A stretch of 64,000 bases of DNA from Microbispora triticiradicis (GTDB lineage: Bacteria > Actinomycetota > Actinomycetes > Streptosporangiales > Streptosporangiaceae), in NCBI GenBank assembly GCA_003260025.2, contig QFZU02000017.1, positions 30,935 through 94,934 on the forward strand, in the 5' to 3' direction. Below are positions 41,958-53,867 of the stretch, in pieces. The position numbers and the translations under genes were made by a program. The notes beneath the pieces are model-generated. The model had not been told where the DNA came from. It worked only from the letters and a program-made list of their open reading frames with translations, and made no database searches. How positions within the stretch are numbered: the stretch's first letter is position 1; each line of letters opens with the position of its first letter.

Positions 41958-43088
41958 ATGTCCCTCACCCTCACCGACCAGGACCGCCCGGAGCTGCAGA
42001 AGGTCATCGAGGAAATGATCGATGCCGGCTTCACCGGGGTGACGATGCGTGTGCACGATGAACGTGGCGAGTGGGTCGGCAGCGCAGGGGTGGCCAAGCT
42101 GGGCGAGAACGCCAAGCCGCCGGTCGACGGACATGTCCGGATCGGCAGCAACACCAAGACGTTCACGGCGACCGTGGTGCTGCAACTGGTGGCCGAGGGC
42201 AAGGTCGAGCTGGACAGCCCGGTCGCCGACTACCTGCCGGAGTTCGGGCTGGACCGGCGGATCACGGTGCGGATGCTGCTGCAGCACACCAGTGGGGTGT
42301 TCAACTTCACCGGCGAGTACTTCGAGGACGGCACGTTCGTGCCGGGGATCCCCGCCACCCCCTCCGGCAAGGAGTGGATCGACAACCGCTTCACCACCTA
42401 CCGGCCCGAGGAGCTGGTCCGGCTGGCACTGTCCAAGCCGTCACGGTTCGAGCCCGGCACCGACTGGAGCTACTCCAACACCAACTACGTGCTGGCCCGG
42501 CTGCTGATCGAGAAGGTCACCGGCCGCCCGGTCGCCGAGGAGATGCAGCGCCTCATCCTGGGCCCGCTCGGCCTGACCGGCACCGTTCAGCCGGCCACCG
42601 AGACCGACATCCCCGAGCCGCACGCCCACGCCTACTACCGCTACGAGGAGGACGGCCAGACCCATACGGTCGACGTCACCCGCCACAACCCCTCCTGGAT
42701 CTCCAGCGGCGGTGACATGATCTCCACCACGCGGGACTTGCACACGTTCATCTCCGCGCTGGTGGGCGGCAAGCTCCTGCCGGCCCCTCTGCTGGCCGAG
42801 ATGTGCACGCCGGAGCCCAAGGCCGGCTACGGCCTGGGGGTGTTCGTGCAGGACGCGGGCGAAAACAGCGGCACCGTCATCACCCACAACGGCGGAGCCG
42901 CGGGTCACGCCGCGCTGATGTACAGCACGCCTGACGGCAGCAAGACCCTGACCGCCGCGCTCAACTATGTCGACGACGCCGCGCTGTCCCTCGGCGAGGC
43001 GTTCCAGAAGGCGACGCAAAGGCTCGTCAAAGAGGTTTTCGGCGGCGGACAGGCCGGGCCGGTCGGCTCGGCGGAGCCGGCTCAGTAG
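41958..43088 (+). CDS. Serine hydrolase (beta-lactamase / D-Ala-D-Ala carboxypeptidase family, class C-like)
   Basis: 376 residues, no signal peptide. The SxxK motif is GSNTKTFTA (about 66-74), the YxN motif is WSYSNTNYVLA (about 171-181) and the third motif is HNGGAAGH (about 309-316). This set defines the serine beta-lactamase-like superfamily (Pfam Beta-lactamase), which also includes esterases and DD-peptidases. The lack of a signal sequence argues for an intracellular esterase or peptidase rather than a resistance enzyme. RBS AAGGAG precedes ATG. Likely an operon with DUF4097. Confidence 0.85.
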   Translation: MSLTLTDQDRPELQKVIEEMIDAGFTGVTMRVHDERGEWVGSAGVAKLGENAKPPVDGHVRIGSNTKTFTATVVLQLVAEGKVELDSPVADYLPEFGLDRRITVRMLLQHTSGVFNFTGEYFEDGTFVPGIPATPSGKEWIDNRFTTYRPEELVRLALSKPSRFEPGTDWSYSNTNYVLARLLIEKVTGRPVAEEMQRLILGPLGLTGTVQPATETDIPEPHAHAYYRYEEDGQTHTVDVTRHNPSWISSGGDMISTTRDLHTFISALVGGKLLPAPLLAEMCTPEPKAGYGLGVFVQDAGENSGTVITHNGGAAGHAALMYSTPDGSKTLTAALNYVDDAALSLGEAFQKATQRLVKEVFGGGQAGPVGSAEPAQ

Positions 43089-43292
43089 ACGGGCCGAGCG
43101 CCTCGGCCCGTACGCCGTGCGAGCGGCCGCTGCTGTCGCACCCGTCGATCACTCGCCGTACCGAAGACGCCCTGGACGAGGATGCCGCACTATGCGAATA
43201 TACGTTCGATTGATGAAGATCACCAGCGGAAGCGGGCCCTCCAGGCACGTCAGAGTGCTCGCTTCTCCCCTTCTCATCAGAACGGAGTGCAT

Positions 43293-44981
43293 GTGCGCCC
43301 GTCGACCTCTGGCCGTGCTCCCCTATCCCGCCGATTAGTCGCCTTGGCCGGATCCCTGCTCGTGATGGCGAGCCTGCTCGCCGCTCAGTCGCCGGCCGCC
43401 GCGGCCGCGGACACCGGGGTCGTCGCCGACCTCGGCGTCGTCGCGGGCAGAGGCGGAGACGTGGTGGCCGGCGGCGGCAAGGTCTTCGTCGCCGCCGACG
43501 ACCGGATCGTGGTCGCGTCCTACGACGGCCGGCCCATCGACACGATCAGCGGCCTGTCCGGCGCCGTCGCCCTGTCCGTATCGGACGGCGCCAGGAAGGT
43601 GTACGCGGCGCTGCGCGATTCGAACGAAGTGATCGAGATTGACACCGCTACGGCCACCATCACCCGACGTATCGACCTCAGTGCGTACCCGTGCCCGTCG
43701 CAACTGGCGCAGTCCCACGACCGGTTGTGGATCGGATACGGGTGCGGCGAAGCGGGAGAGGGAGGTGTCGTCGGCCTCATCGTGTCGGCGGCGACACCCA
43801 CCCCCGTCCGGGTGGGGCCGGGCACGACCCGGCCTCCGCTGGTCGCCGTCGCCGGGGCCACGCTGGTGGCCGGGGAGCCGGGAGTCAGTCCCGCCGTAGT
43901 CAGGGTGTACGACGTCAACACCACCCCGGGCATCCCGCGCGGCGAGATCCGCGGCGACGCGGACGGGCTGCCGCCCCTGCGGGATCTCGCCCTCACCGAG
44001 GACGGGTCGGCACTGTCGGCGTTGGACGACACCCGCCGGTTCGACGCCTGGGACACGACGACCCTGACTCAGGCCCGTGCCTACGACAGCAGCGAGTTGA
44101 GCGAGCAGGGCCTCCCCGCTGCTGTCGCGGCCAGTCCGGACGGCGCGTACGTCGTGGGCGGGTGGAACTCCTCTTCGGGTGACACCGCGGAACTCGTGGT
44201 GTACGACCCGGCCACGGCGGAGGTGATCTACGAGGCCGACCACCAGGGGAAGGCGTTGGTGGCGGGCAGCATCGCCTTCCACGGCATATACACCTGGGCG
44301 GTGCTGAAGGACACCGGCACCGGGCGGATGCACCTCTGGCGGCTGCCGCCTTCGCCCTACCACTCCTCCGCGCTGACCTTGACGGCTCCCTCCGCGGCGA
44401 CCGCGCTCACGCAGTCGACCTTCAGCGGACGGCTCACGCTGAGCACCGGTGCGCTGCCCGGCGTACAGACGCTCGAACTGTACCGCTGGCTCCCCGACGG
44501 CACCTCCAGGCCCTATCAGGAGATCACCACGGCGGCGGACGGAACCTATGAGTTCACCGACACTCCACCCTCCAGCGGGACGTTCCGCTATCAGGTGTAC
44601 TGGCCCGGCAACTCATGGTTCGACGGTCGCGGCGCCTCGGCGACGGTGACGGTGGCCCCGTACCGGCCGGTGCTCACCGTGACCGGACCGGCGACGGGCA
44701 CCGTCGACCAGCGACTCGAATTCAGCGGAACCTTCGGCGCCGACGGCGTCTCCTTCCCGCGAACGACGATCGTCGTCTCGCGCAAGGTCGTCAGCCCGGA
44801 TGGCACCGTCACCTCGAAAGCCCTGCCAAAGGTGGCTCCCGCCGCCGACGGATCGTTCGGCTTCACCGATACGCCGACCACGGCCGGCGAACACGAGTAC
44901 ACCGTCAGGCTGGTTGGGAACTCGGTCATCGAGCCGGCGAACACCAGCCATGTGGTCACCGTCCTCCAACCGGCCACGTAG
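43293..44981 (+). CDS. Secreted beta-propeller-like protein with C-terminal Ig-like domains
   Basis: About 562 residues. The signal peptide (LVALAGSLLVMASLLAA...AAAA) is followed by a YVTN/YncE-like propeller region (about 35-345; repeated patterns such as ALSVSDGARKVYAAL, AVAASPDGAYVVGGW). Two Ig-like/bacterial surface domains follow (about 350-455, 457-560; TFSGRLTLSTGALPG and LEFSGTFGADG, each with TYEFTDTPP- or SFGFTDTPTT-type ends). No catalytic residues are recognised. GTG at 43293 has GGAG upstream; the frame continues to 43182 without a better start. The function is unknown. Confidence 0.7.
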   Translation: MRPSTSGRAPLSRRLVALAGSLLVMASLLAAQSPAAAAADTGVVADLGVVAGRGGDVVAGGGKVFVAADDRIVVASYDGRPIDTISGLSGAVALSVSDGARKVYAALRDSNEVIEIDTATATITRRIDLSAYPCPSQLAQSHDRLWIGYGCGEAGEGGVVGLIVSAATPTPVRVGPGTTRPPLVAVAGATLVAGEPGVSPAVVRVYDVNTTPGIPRGEIRGDADGLPPLRDLALTEDGSALSALDDTRRFDAWDTTTLTQARAYDSSELSEQGLPAAVAASPDGAYVVGGWNSSSGDTAELVVYDPATAEVIYEADHQGKALVAGSIAFHGIYTWAVLKDTGTGRMHLWRLPPSPYHSSALTLTAPSAATALTQSTFSGRLTLSTGALPGVQTLELYRWLPDGTSRPYQEITTAADGTYEFTDTPPSSGTFRYQVYWPGNSWFDGRGASATVTVAPYRPVLTVTGPATGTVDQRLEFSGTFGADGVSFPRTTIVVSRKVVSPDGTVTSKALPKVAPAADGSFGFTDTPTTAGEHEYTVRLVGNSVIEPANTSHVVTVLQPAT

Positions 44982-44995
44982 CATCCCGGCGACCC

Positions 44996-45023
44996 GGTGA
45001 CGGCGATCCGAATCGCCGTCACC
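44996..45023 (+). terminator. Hairpin after propeller gene
   Basis: A 12-bp perfect stem (44996-45007 with 45012-45023) and a 4-base loop, 15 bases past the stop. Confidence 0.65.
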
Positions 45024-45111
45024 GACGGTCAGACGCGGTGGTCGCCGGCGCGCGCTTCGAGAAGGAACTCCTACCTCCGCGTCTGCCGGCGAACATGCAG
45101 GACGTGGGCCT

Positions 45112-45522
45112 TCACGGGAGTCGCCGCGGTGCCGGCTGCGACGGGGTTCCGGGGGTTTGCAGCGTCGGGGTGAACCAGGTTCTCGCCGGAGGAAGCAGGA
45201 GCAGCGTCACGATGAGCGCGGACCAGGGCGCGGTCAGAACCCACTCGAAAGTGCCTTCGACCAAGAAGTGGACGAAGTCGAGCAGGGGGATGGCGACCTG
45301 GACCGCGATGGTGGCGTGACGGATCCGTGGGCGACGGGTGCGCCACTGGTTCGCCAACCAGCCGGCGAGGATCGGCGGAAGGTAGAAGGGGGCGTAGAGC
45401 AGGTTCTCCAGGACGTCGTTGGAATCGAGAACCAGCTCCAGGATGAGCAGGACGATGCCGAGCAGGGCGAGTGTCGCCTGGAGCCAGATCAGGTTCCGGG
45501 CGACCCTTACGGACAGAGGCAT
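45112..45522 (-). CDS. Small integral membrane protein, unknown function
   Basis: 136 residues with four hydrophobic segments: NLIWLQATLALLGIVLLILEL, LLYAPFYLPPILAGWLA, IAVQVAIPLLDFVHFLV and APWSALIVTLLLLPPA. Starting at ATG 45522 gives a clean membrane protein (MPLSVRVARNLIW); the frame runs on to 45723 but that part looks non-coding. The SD is weak. No family is recognised. It is convergent with the propeller gene and upstream-adjacent to the GH54 promoter region. Confidence 0.5.
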   Translation of the reverse strand: MPLSVRVARNLIWLQATLALLGIVLLILELVLDSNDVLENLLYAPFYLPPILAGWLANQWRTRRPRIRHATIAVQVAIPLLDFVHFLVEGTFEWVLTAPWSALIVTLLLLPPARTWFTPTLQTPGTPSQPAPRRLP

Positions 45523-45711
45523 GCGGGGGGATCCACTTTCAGCTCTCGGGAACGCGGCGAAGGCGTCCGCGCAGACGGCTCGCCGGACAAATGGTCCCAT
45601 TTCTGTGCGGCAGTTGATCTCGTCCACTCTGGGGTCACCTGGTTGTCCACGTGAGCGGGACGGCGGGTCGGGTGAGGCGGGTGAGGGCGTGCCGCACGGC
45701 GGACGCGGGGA

Positions 45712-45722
45712 TGAAAGTTTCA
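45712..45722. promoter_or_regulatory. TGAAAGTTTCA palindrome upstream of GH54 gene
   Basis: A perfect copy of the 11-base element, 248 bp before the GH54 start. The 447-bp spacer 45523-45969 otherwise holds only the operator at 45891. Confidence 0.55.
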
Positions 45723-45890
45723 CGACATCTCATCGCAACGGTGCGAACTTGTCGCGGTAAGAGCCCAGGCGGCGCGCCGATGGCACCCGGGCGTCCGAGA
45801 GATGCGATCCACGTGCTTGACGCCGGGACCTTCCTTGATTTGACTCCGCACTACTCCGTAAATCATCGAATCGATTCGGACGCTTATCGA

Positions 45891-45904
45891 TGTTAGCGTT
45901 AACA
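45891..45904. promoter_or_regulatory. TGTTAGCGTTAACA operator upstream of GH54 gene
   Basis: LacI-like inverted repeat 66 bp before the GH54 start, the mirror form of the copy at 38233. Confidence 0.7.
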
Positions 45905-45954
45905 CGCGCCCGGCTAGGCCTGCCGCATCGGTGCCGTCCGGTCATGATTCCTGA

Positions 45955-47427
<1,473 letters not shown>

Positions 47428-47435
47428 TTAAGCCA

Positions 47436-47496
47436 CGGGCAGAGGTCCGGACACCTGGGTGGGGCCACGGCTCCCCCGGAAACGGTCCTCTGCCCG
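47436..47496 (+). terminator. Imperfect hairpin between GH54 and GH95 genes
   Basis: A 14-bp stem with one mismatch (47436-47449 with 47483-47496) and a 33-base GC-rich loop, 9 bases after the GH54 stop. It may reduce readthrough into GH95. Confidence 0.5.
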
Positions 47497-47549
47497 CACA
47501 GGCGACGCTCGGCCGCGGTCATCACCCCAACCCGCCACCAGGAGCTTTG

Positions 47550-50441
47550 ATGAACATGCCGCTGAACCGTCGACGCTTCATCGCCACCACGGCGGCGACC
47601 GTCGGCGCCGCCGCGCTTCCTTCGGCGATCTTCTCCGGCCGAGCGGCTGCCGCGGTGCCGCCGCAGGTGACGCTGCCGCAACGCGGCATCTACGACACGG
47701 CCGCGGCCGCGAGTTGGACCGATGCCTTCCTTACCGGCAACGGGGAGTACGGGGCCATGCTCTACGGCGCGCCCACTCTGGAGAAGGTGGTCTTCACGCA
47801 TCATCGGTTCGTGCTGCCCAACGGCACCCGTAACCTGACTCCGCCGGTTCTGTCGGGCCGGTTGGCGGGGGTCAGGGACAAGGCGCTTGCCGGCGACTTC
47901 AACGGTGCCACCGGCGACTTCACCTCCGGATGGTCGCTGCGCTGGACCCAGACCTTCCATCCGGGCTACGAGCTGCGAATCAGCACCCCGGGGATGACGA
48001 CGGTCGGCAACTACGCCCGGGTCACCGATTTCAGGACCGGTGAGGTCACCTCGACGTGGACCGACAGCTACGGTGCGTGGACGCGCCGGGCTTTCGCCTC
48101 CCGAGCCGACCGGGTGATCGTCCACGAACTCACTCCCGCGCCGGGCCGGACGATCGACACCACGCTGAGCGTCAACACGGCCCTGAGCGGCGTACCGGGG
48201 TCCGTCGGCTTCACCACGCTCGCCACGGTCGGAAACGGTGACGGCTACCTGAACCTGCGGGGCACATACCCGGCCGGGCAGGGGGCGTTCGGCTATGAGG
48301 GCGTCACCCGGGTGGTCGCGACCGGCGGCTCGGTACGGGTGAGCGGGTCGACCATCGTCGTGGCCGCGGCGACCAAGCTCGTGCTGCTGACGAAACTCGA
48401 CCGCTACGAGTCGTCCACCGCGTGGGACGCGAAACCCCTGCACACGGCGCTGGCCGCGCTGACCGCCGACTACACGGCGTTGCTCGCGCGGCACACCGCC
48501 CTGCACACCCCGCTGTACGACCGTTCACGCCTCGACCTGAACGTCAGCGCGGCCGATCGGCAACTGCCGACCAGTGAACTGATCGGCCGGCAGAACTCCA
48601 ACCGCAACGTCATCGACCTCGCGTTGCTGGAGCGGATGTACGACTCCGGCCGTTATCTGTTCCTCAGTTCCAGCGGCGTCCTGCCACCACGGCTGACCGG
48701 CCTGTGGACGGGCGCCTGGGACGCGGCGTGGGCCGGGGACTTCACCACCGACGCCAACGTCAACTTCCAGGTCGCCGGGGGCAACATCCTGTCCCTCACC
48801 GAAGCCATGGACGGCTACTTCACCCTGATCCTCGGCCAGATCGACGACTGGCGCACCAACGCGAGAAACCTCTACGGCGCTCGCGGCCTGCTCGCTCCCT
48901 CCCGGACCGACGGCGAGTACGGCAAGATGCTGCACTTCGACAGCGGGTTCCCCGGCCACACCTGGATCGGCGGCGCCGACTGGCTGCTCTATCCGCTGCT
49001 CGAGTACTACCAGGTCAGCGGTGACGCCACCTTCTACCGCACCAGGCTCGCCCCGGTCCTGATCGAGCTCGCACTGTTCTACGAGGACTTCCTCACCCGC
49101 ACCGACGCCAACGGCAGGGTCGTCTTCGTGCCGTGCTTCTCCATGGAGAACAGCCCGGGCAACACGGGCAGGCAACTGTCGATCAATGCGACCGGCGAGA
49201 TCGCCGCGGGCAAGCACGCGCTGCAGGCCGCCATCGACGCCGCCAACTTCCTCGGCACCGAGCAGGGCCCGGGCCAGGGCGTGCAACGCTGGACCGCCCT
49301 GCTGGCCAAGATGCCCGATTACCGGATCAACGGCGACGGGGCGCTCGCGGAATGGTCGTGGCCCAGCCTGACCGACCGGTACAACCACCGTCACGTACAG
49401 CACATGTACCCGGTCTGGCCGCTGCACGAGATCAACCCCGAGGACAAGCCCGACCTGATCCGCTACGCGAGCCGCGCCCTGGATCTTCGGGGGGACGAGG
49501 GAGGGGAGGCCCACGGTGCCATCCACCGCTGCCTCGCCCGAGCCCGGCTCAAGGACGGCGCCGGCGTGTACGGCAACCTGCGGAAGATCCTGGGCAACAA
49601 CATGGTCTTCCGATCGTTGATGACCTCGCACAACCCGAACCTGTCGATCTACAACGCCGACGCCGCCAATTCGCTGCCCGCGATTCTCGCCGAGGCGTTG
49701 ATCTACACCAGGCCCGGCGTCCTGGAGTTGCTGCCCGCGCTGCCCGACCAGTTCGCCAAGGGCACGATCACCGGCGTACGCGGCCGCAACCGCATCCGGA
49801 TCGATTCGCTCACCTGGGACATCAACGCCCGGACCGTCACCGCCGCCGTCGTCTCCGACATCACCCAGACCGTAACGCTCATCTGCCGGCGCGGGATCGC
49901 CTCCCTGACCACCGGTGCGAGCGTCACCGCCTCGCCGTTGGGCAGCCACGCCCGGCAGGTGTCACTCACCGCGGGTACGCCGACCCAGATCACCGTCGAG
50001 CTGAGCGCCGGCGGCCCGTCCACCGGCGTCGTCCGCCTGGTCAACCGCAACAGCGGCAAGGTGCTGGACGTCTACGGCGGCTCCACCGCCGACGGCGCGA
50101 CCATCGTCCAGTGGCCCTGGACCGGCGGGACCAACCAGCAGTGGCGGATGACACAGAACTCCGACGGCTCCTTCCGGCTGATCAGTCTCGGCAGCGGCAA
50201 GGCTCTCACCAGCCCGAACGCCAACCAGGGCACCGCGCTCGTCCAGATGACCGACACCAACGGCGCGAACCAGCGGTGGAAACTCGTCCCCGCCGCCACG
50301 AGCGGCTACTACCGGATCGCCAACGCCGGCAACGGACTGTGCGCGGACGTCGAAGCCGGGTCCACAGCCGACGGCGCCCGAGTCATCCAATGGGCCGCCA
50401 ACAGCGGTGCCAACCAGGAATGGCAGCTCATCACCGTGTGA
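47550..50441 (+). CDS. GH95 alpha-fucosidase/galactosidase-like enzyme with CBM13
   Basis: 963 residues. A Tat-type signal peptide (LNRRRFIATTAATVGAAAL) opens the protein. The GH95 architecture follows: an N-terminal beta domain (WTDAFLTGNGEYGAMLYG), then an (alpha/alpha)6 barrel with LPPRLTGLWTGAWDAAWAGDF, TDANVNFQVAGGN, FSMENSPGN and HRHVQHMYPVWPLHEI, and a C-terminal beta domain to about 825. CBM13 occupies about 835-963. Known members remove alpha-L-fucose or alpha-L-galactose from xyloglucan or other glycans. RBS AGGAG precedes ATG at 47550. It is intact and same-strand with GH54. Confidence 0.88.
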   Translation: MNMPLNRRRFIATTAATVGAAALPSAIFSGRAAAAVPPQVTLPQRGIYDTAAAASWTDAFLTGNGEYGAMLYGAPTLEKVVFTHHRFVLPNGTRNLTPPVLSGRLAGVRDKALAGDFNGATGDFTSGWSLRWTQTFHPGYELRISTPGMTTVGNYARVTDFRTGEVTSTWTDSYGAWTRRAFASRADRVIVHELTPAPGRTIDTTLSVNTALSGVPGSVGFTTLATVGNGDGYLNLRGTYPAGQGAFGYEGVTRVVATGGSVRVSGSTIVVAAATKLVLLTKLDRYESSTAWDAKPLHTALAALTADYTALLARHTALHTPLYDRSRLDLNVSAADRQLPTSELIGRQNSNRNVIDLALLERMYDSGRYLFLSSSGVLPPRLTGLWTGAWDAAWAGDFTTDANVNFQVAGGNILSLTEAMDGYFTLILGQIDDWRTNARNLYGARGLLAPSRTDGEYGKMLHFDSGFPGHTWIGGADWLLYPLLEYYQVSGDATFYRTRLAPVLIELALFYEDFLTRTDANGRVVFVPCFSMENSPGNTGRQLSINATGEIAAGKHALQAAIDAANFLGTEQGPGQGVQRWTALLAKMPDYRINGDGALAEWSWPSLTDRYNHRHVQHMYPVWPLHEINPEDKPDLIRYASRALDLRGDEGGEAHGAIHRCLARARLKDGAGVYGNLRKILGNNMVFRSLMTSHNPNLSIYNADAANSLPAILAEALIYTRPGVLELLPALPDQFAKGTITGVRGRNRIRIDSLTWDINARTVTAAVVSDITQTVTLICRRGIASLTTGASVTASPLGSHARQVSLTAGTPTQITVELSAGGPSTGVVRLVNRNSGKVLDVYGGSTADGATIVQWPWTGGTNQQWRMTQNSDGSFRLISLGSGKALTSPNANQGTALVQMTDTNGANQRWKLVPAATSGYYRIANAGNGLCADVEAGSTADGARVIQWAANSGANQEWQLITV

Positions 50442-50646
50442 CGGCGAGACCGCGTCGGCGTGGGCCCGGCGCCCGGCGTCAGGGCAAGTGGCAGGCGGAA
50501 CCGGCGGCCCCGCGTACGGGCTCGCCGTGGCATCGAATCGAGTCGCTGGAGATCCAACCCAGTCTGGACATTTCCGCCGCATGCGCTTCCGGTTCTCGAT
50601 CTCGGAACCGCTGACACATCCTATGTACGAGACGTCCGACGCGGTC

Positions 50647-50657
50647 TGAAAGTTGCA
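50647..50657. promoter_or_regulatory. TGAAAGTTGCA element upstream of GH2 gene
   Basis: One mismatch from the 11-base palindrome, 261 bp before the GH2 start. The 476-bp spacer 50442-50917 has no other feature I can support. Confidence 0.4.
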
Positions 50658-50917
50658 CGACGTAGGGGTTCCCAACGCGAATCGGCTGTGGTGGAACCGT
50701 ATGGCCCAAGTGATCCCATCTCCCCTGAACCATGAGCCTTGACAGTAAGGAGGCACGAGCTTACGTGTGGTGTCCGGCCATACGTCGAATCGATACGACA
50801 CTGACATCACCAGGAGACAGCGTGCCCCCATCGAGCCGTCGGTTTCCGCCGCGGCGTCGTGGGCGGCGGCCGGATGAGACGCACATCGCACCAGGGATTC
50901 ACCCGAAAGGATTACCC

Positions 50918-53614
50918 ATGAAGCGGAGCGATCCCTCCTCCCGTCCTCGACGTCCGGTGAGCAGGTGGCCGGCCGTGCTGGCGGTCTTCCTTGTCGCGAT
51001 GATCGGGGCTCAGCCGGCTGTGGCGGCACAGCAGTCCGCGCCGTCGGAGTCCAGCGCGACGGTCGCCGCCGCCGGGGACATCGACGGCTTCACCGCGGGC
51101 AATGCCGCGATCGCCTCGGTCGATCTCGCCGGGACGTGGAGCTTCACCCCGGCGGGCCGGTCGACGACGTCGATCAAGGTGCCCGGAGGTGGCTGGTACA
51201 AGCAGGGGTTCACTGATGTGTCCCAGGCGGTGTACTCGCGTACGGTGACGGTGCCGGACTCGGGGCAGCCGCAGTCGACGTGGATCGAGTTCGGCGCCGT
51301 GAACCACCAGGCGACCTTGTCGGTGGACGGCCGGGTGGTGGCGACGCAGACCACGGCCTTCACCCCGTCGAAGTTCGACATCAGCGCCTACGCCGCCCCG
51401 GGCACCACTCATACGATCACCGTCGACGTGAAGGGCCGCGGCGCGCTGAAGAACCCGGCGAACGGCAAGTACATCGTGCCCGTGGCCGCCGACTGGTCCG
51501 AGGCGGTCCCGCAGGGGATCTTCCGCTCCGCGTTCCTGCGGGTGTATCCGGCCGTGTACGTCAGTGACGCGTTCATCCGTACTTCGGTGGCGAATCAAAC
51601 CCTCGACTACGACGTGTGGGTGACCAACACCTCGAGCAGCGCTCGATCGGTGACGGTGACCGGCGAGCTGTCGTCGGACGGCGGCGGGACGTTCGGTTAC
51701 CCGGCGCTGCCGGCCCGCACCGTGACCGTGGGGGCGCGGTCCACGGCCAAGGTCACGGTCGATTCCGTCGCGTGGAACCTCGGCAGCACCTCGTACTGGT
51801 GGCCGAACGTCCCCTACCGGTCGGGGTATCGAGCCCAGCTTCACCGTCTCAAGGTCAGCGCGGCGACCGACGACGGCCGGACAAGTGACGCGACATACCG
51901 GTTCGGGTTCCGTGAGACCACCCAGAACGGCGAGTACTACTACATCAACGGCGTCCGGGTGAACTTCCGCGGTGACAACCTGCAGGGCGCGGACTACGAC
52001 CGGGTCGACAACGCAGGCAAGGGCGACGCCTACGACACGCTGCCCGGCTTCCTCCCGCCCTCGGCGGGCAACGGCGGCTGGCCGCAGGCCGTGGACAACT
52101 ACCAGCGGCTCAACTACAACGTGGTGCGCATCCACCAGGAGCCGGCCAGTCCGTACATGCTCGACGTGGCCGACGAGACGGGCCTGATGATCATCGACGA
52201 GACCGGCATCCGCGGCAGCGCGCAGGACTTCGTCTCAGGGCACGACAACATGGTCGCTCACGCCCGCGCGCTCACGCTGCGGGACCGCAATCATCCCGCC
52301 GTCATCCGCTGGAGCCAGGCCAACGAACCGACCTTCGGCAACGACTCCGAGCAGTTCGAGCAGGATCTCTACGCGGCGATGAACGGCAACGACGGCACCC
52401 GCCCGGTCAGCCTCGACGCCGCGCCAGGCGCCGACGCACCCAGCCGGTACCCGAACATGAGGTACGGCAACTTCGCGGTCTTCGCCCACTACCTCGACGG
52501 CGTCGGGCAGTACGGGGAGCGGGTGGCCACCGTGACCGGCCGTCCCGATGGTGAGGGCGAGTACGTCTGGAACAAGTGCAACACCAAGCAGGGCTTCATG
52601 TGGTTCGCCACGGCGACGGCCGCCAAACGTGGCAAGGACGCCGCTGACCTGCGTCCGTACACGCTGCTGTCCGCGTGGGCCGGTTTCGTGCCCGGGGTGC
52701 GTTCCACGGACTTCGTGCCGGAGGAGGGCGGTCATCCGCTCTACGGTGCGGACAACCTGTCCGATCCTTGGAGCAACCCCCAGATCCAGCGCGTCCAAGC
52801 GGCGTTCAATCCGGTCGCGGCGATCGACCTGCCCTACTGGTCGGCGTCCGGAGCCTCCGACGGCAACGGCACCTTCCCGCTGCCGCAGGCCGTGAACACC
52901 TACGCCTCCAACGCCTCCGTGACCCGCGACATCACCGTCTTCAACGACGACCTGCGCGGCACCTCCGTCGGATTCTCCTGGTCGGCACGGCTCGACCGGC
53001 CCGACGGCACTGTGATCGCGTCGGGGCAGACCACACTGAACATCCCACTCGGCTCGCGGGTCACCCAGCCGGTCACCTTCACCACACCGGCGAGCGGCTC
53101 GCGGGTGTACCTGGTGCTGACGACCACCAAGTCGGGTGCCACGACGTTCAGCGACGCGGTCGAGTACTTCAATATCGGGTCCGGTTCGAGCGGCCCGGTG
53201 TCGGGCGCGACCTACCGCATCGTCAACCGCAACAGCGGCAAGCCGCTCGGCGTGGCCGGCGGTTCTTCCGCCGACGGCGCCAAGGCCGTGCAGCAGTCCG
53301 GTTCCGGCGCGTGGACCGTCACCAGCGGTCAGGGCGGTGCGTACACCCTGCGCTACGTCCCCACCGGCAAGGTCCTCGACGTCAACGGCAGCAGTACGAC
53401 CCAAGGGCTGCAACTGCAGCAGTGGACCGCCAACGGCGGCACCAACCAGCTGTGGTACCTGCGGTCCACCGGCGACGGCTATTACACGATCGTCAGCTAC
53501 AGCAGCGGGCTGCTGGCGGACGTGTACGGCGCGTCCACCTCCGACGGTGCCCAGGTCGTGCAGTGGACCGCCAACGGCGGCACCAACCAGCAATGGCAGT
53601 TGATCCCGGCCTGA
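50918..53614 (+). CDS. Secreted GH2-family glycoside hydrolase with CBM13
   Basis: 898 residues. The signal peptide (about 1-37) ends near PAVAA. A GH2 jelly-roll (about 50-210; WSFTPAGRSTTSIKVPGGGWYKQGF) and an Ig-like domain (about 220-320) follow. The TIM barrel carries GFRETTQNGEYYYINGVRVNFRG, acid/base Glu in RWSQANEPTFG and probable nucleophile Glu in DGEGEYVW. A further beta domain is followed by CBM13 (about 765-898). GH2 covers beta-galactosidases, glucuronidases, mannosidases and others; specificity is not clear. ATG at 50918 follows AAAGGA; the frame upstream to 50732 has no RBS. Confidence 0.85.
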   Translation: MKRSDPSSRPRRPVSRWPAVLAVFLVAMIGAQPAVAAQQSAPSESSATVAAAGDIDGFTAGNAAIASVDLAGTWSFTPAGRSTTSIKVPGGGWYKQGFTDVSQAVYSRTVTVPDSGQPQSTWIEFGAVNHQATLSVDGRVVATQTTAFTPSKFDISAYAAPGTTHTITVDVKGRGALKNPANGKYIVPVAADWSEAVPQGIFRSAFLRVYPAVYVSDAFIRTSVANQTLDYDVWVTNTSSSARSVTVTGELSSDGGGTFGYPALPARTVTVGARSTAKVTVDSVAWNLGSTSYWWPNVPYRSGYRAQLHRLKVSAATDDGRTSDATYRFGFRETTQNGEYYYINGVRVNFRGDNLQGADYDRVDNAGKGDAYDTLPGFLPPSAGNGGWPQAVDNYQRLNYNVVRIHQEPASPYMLDVADETGLMIIDETGIRGSAQDFVSGHDNMVAHARALTLRDRNHPAVIRWSQANEPTFGNDSEQFEQDLYAAMNGNDGTRPVSLDAAPGADAPSRYPNMRYGNFAVFAHYLDGVGQYGERVATVTGRPDGEGEYVWNKCNTKQGFMWFATATAAKRGKDAADLRPYTLLSAWAGFVPGVRSTDFVPEEGGHPLYGADNLSDPWSNPQIQRVQAAFNPVAAIDLPYWSASGASDGNGTFPLPQAVNTYASNASVTRDITVFNDDLRGTSVGFSWSARLDRPDGTVIASGQTTLNIPLGSRVTQPVTFTTPASGSRVYLVLTTTKSGATTFSDAVEYFNIGSGSSGPVSGATYRIVNRNSGKPLGVAGGSSADGAKAVQQSGSGAWTVTSGQGGAYTLRYVPTGKVLDVNGSSTTQGLQLQQWTANGGTNQLWYLRSTGDGYYTIVSYSSGLLADVYGASTSDGAQVVQWTANGGTNQQWQLIPA

Positions 53615-53867
53615 GACCACCTGACCACCTGGGGCACCCCGGCCACGGCGGGCGAGGGAGGTGATGACGAGGCCGGGTCACGGGGTGCTGCGAATTCGGC
53701 TTGAACGTACGCCGGTCGAACGCGAGCGTCCAGACCGGTCTTGACCCGAGCCTGACGACGGAGTCTGATCCATCGCTCGATCTCTACCGAACCGGTAGTG
53801 CCCATCCTCCGAACGTGGAGGCGGTCTTGTTCCAGAGCGGCAGTCAGCAGAACGTCTGCCGGGGAAC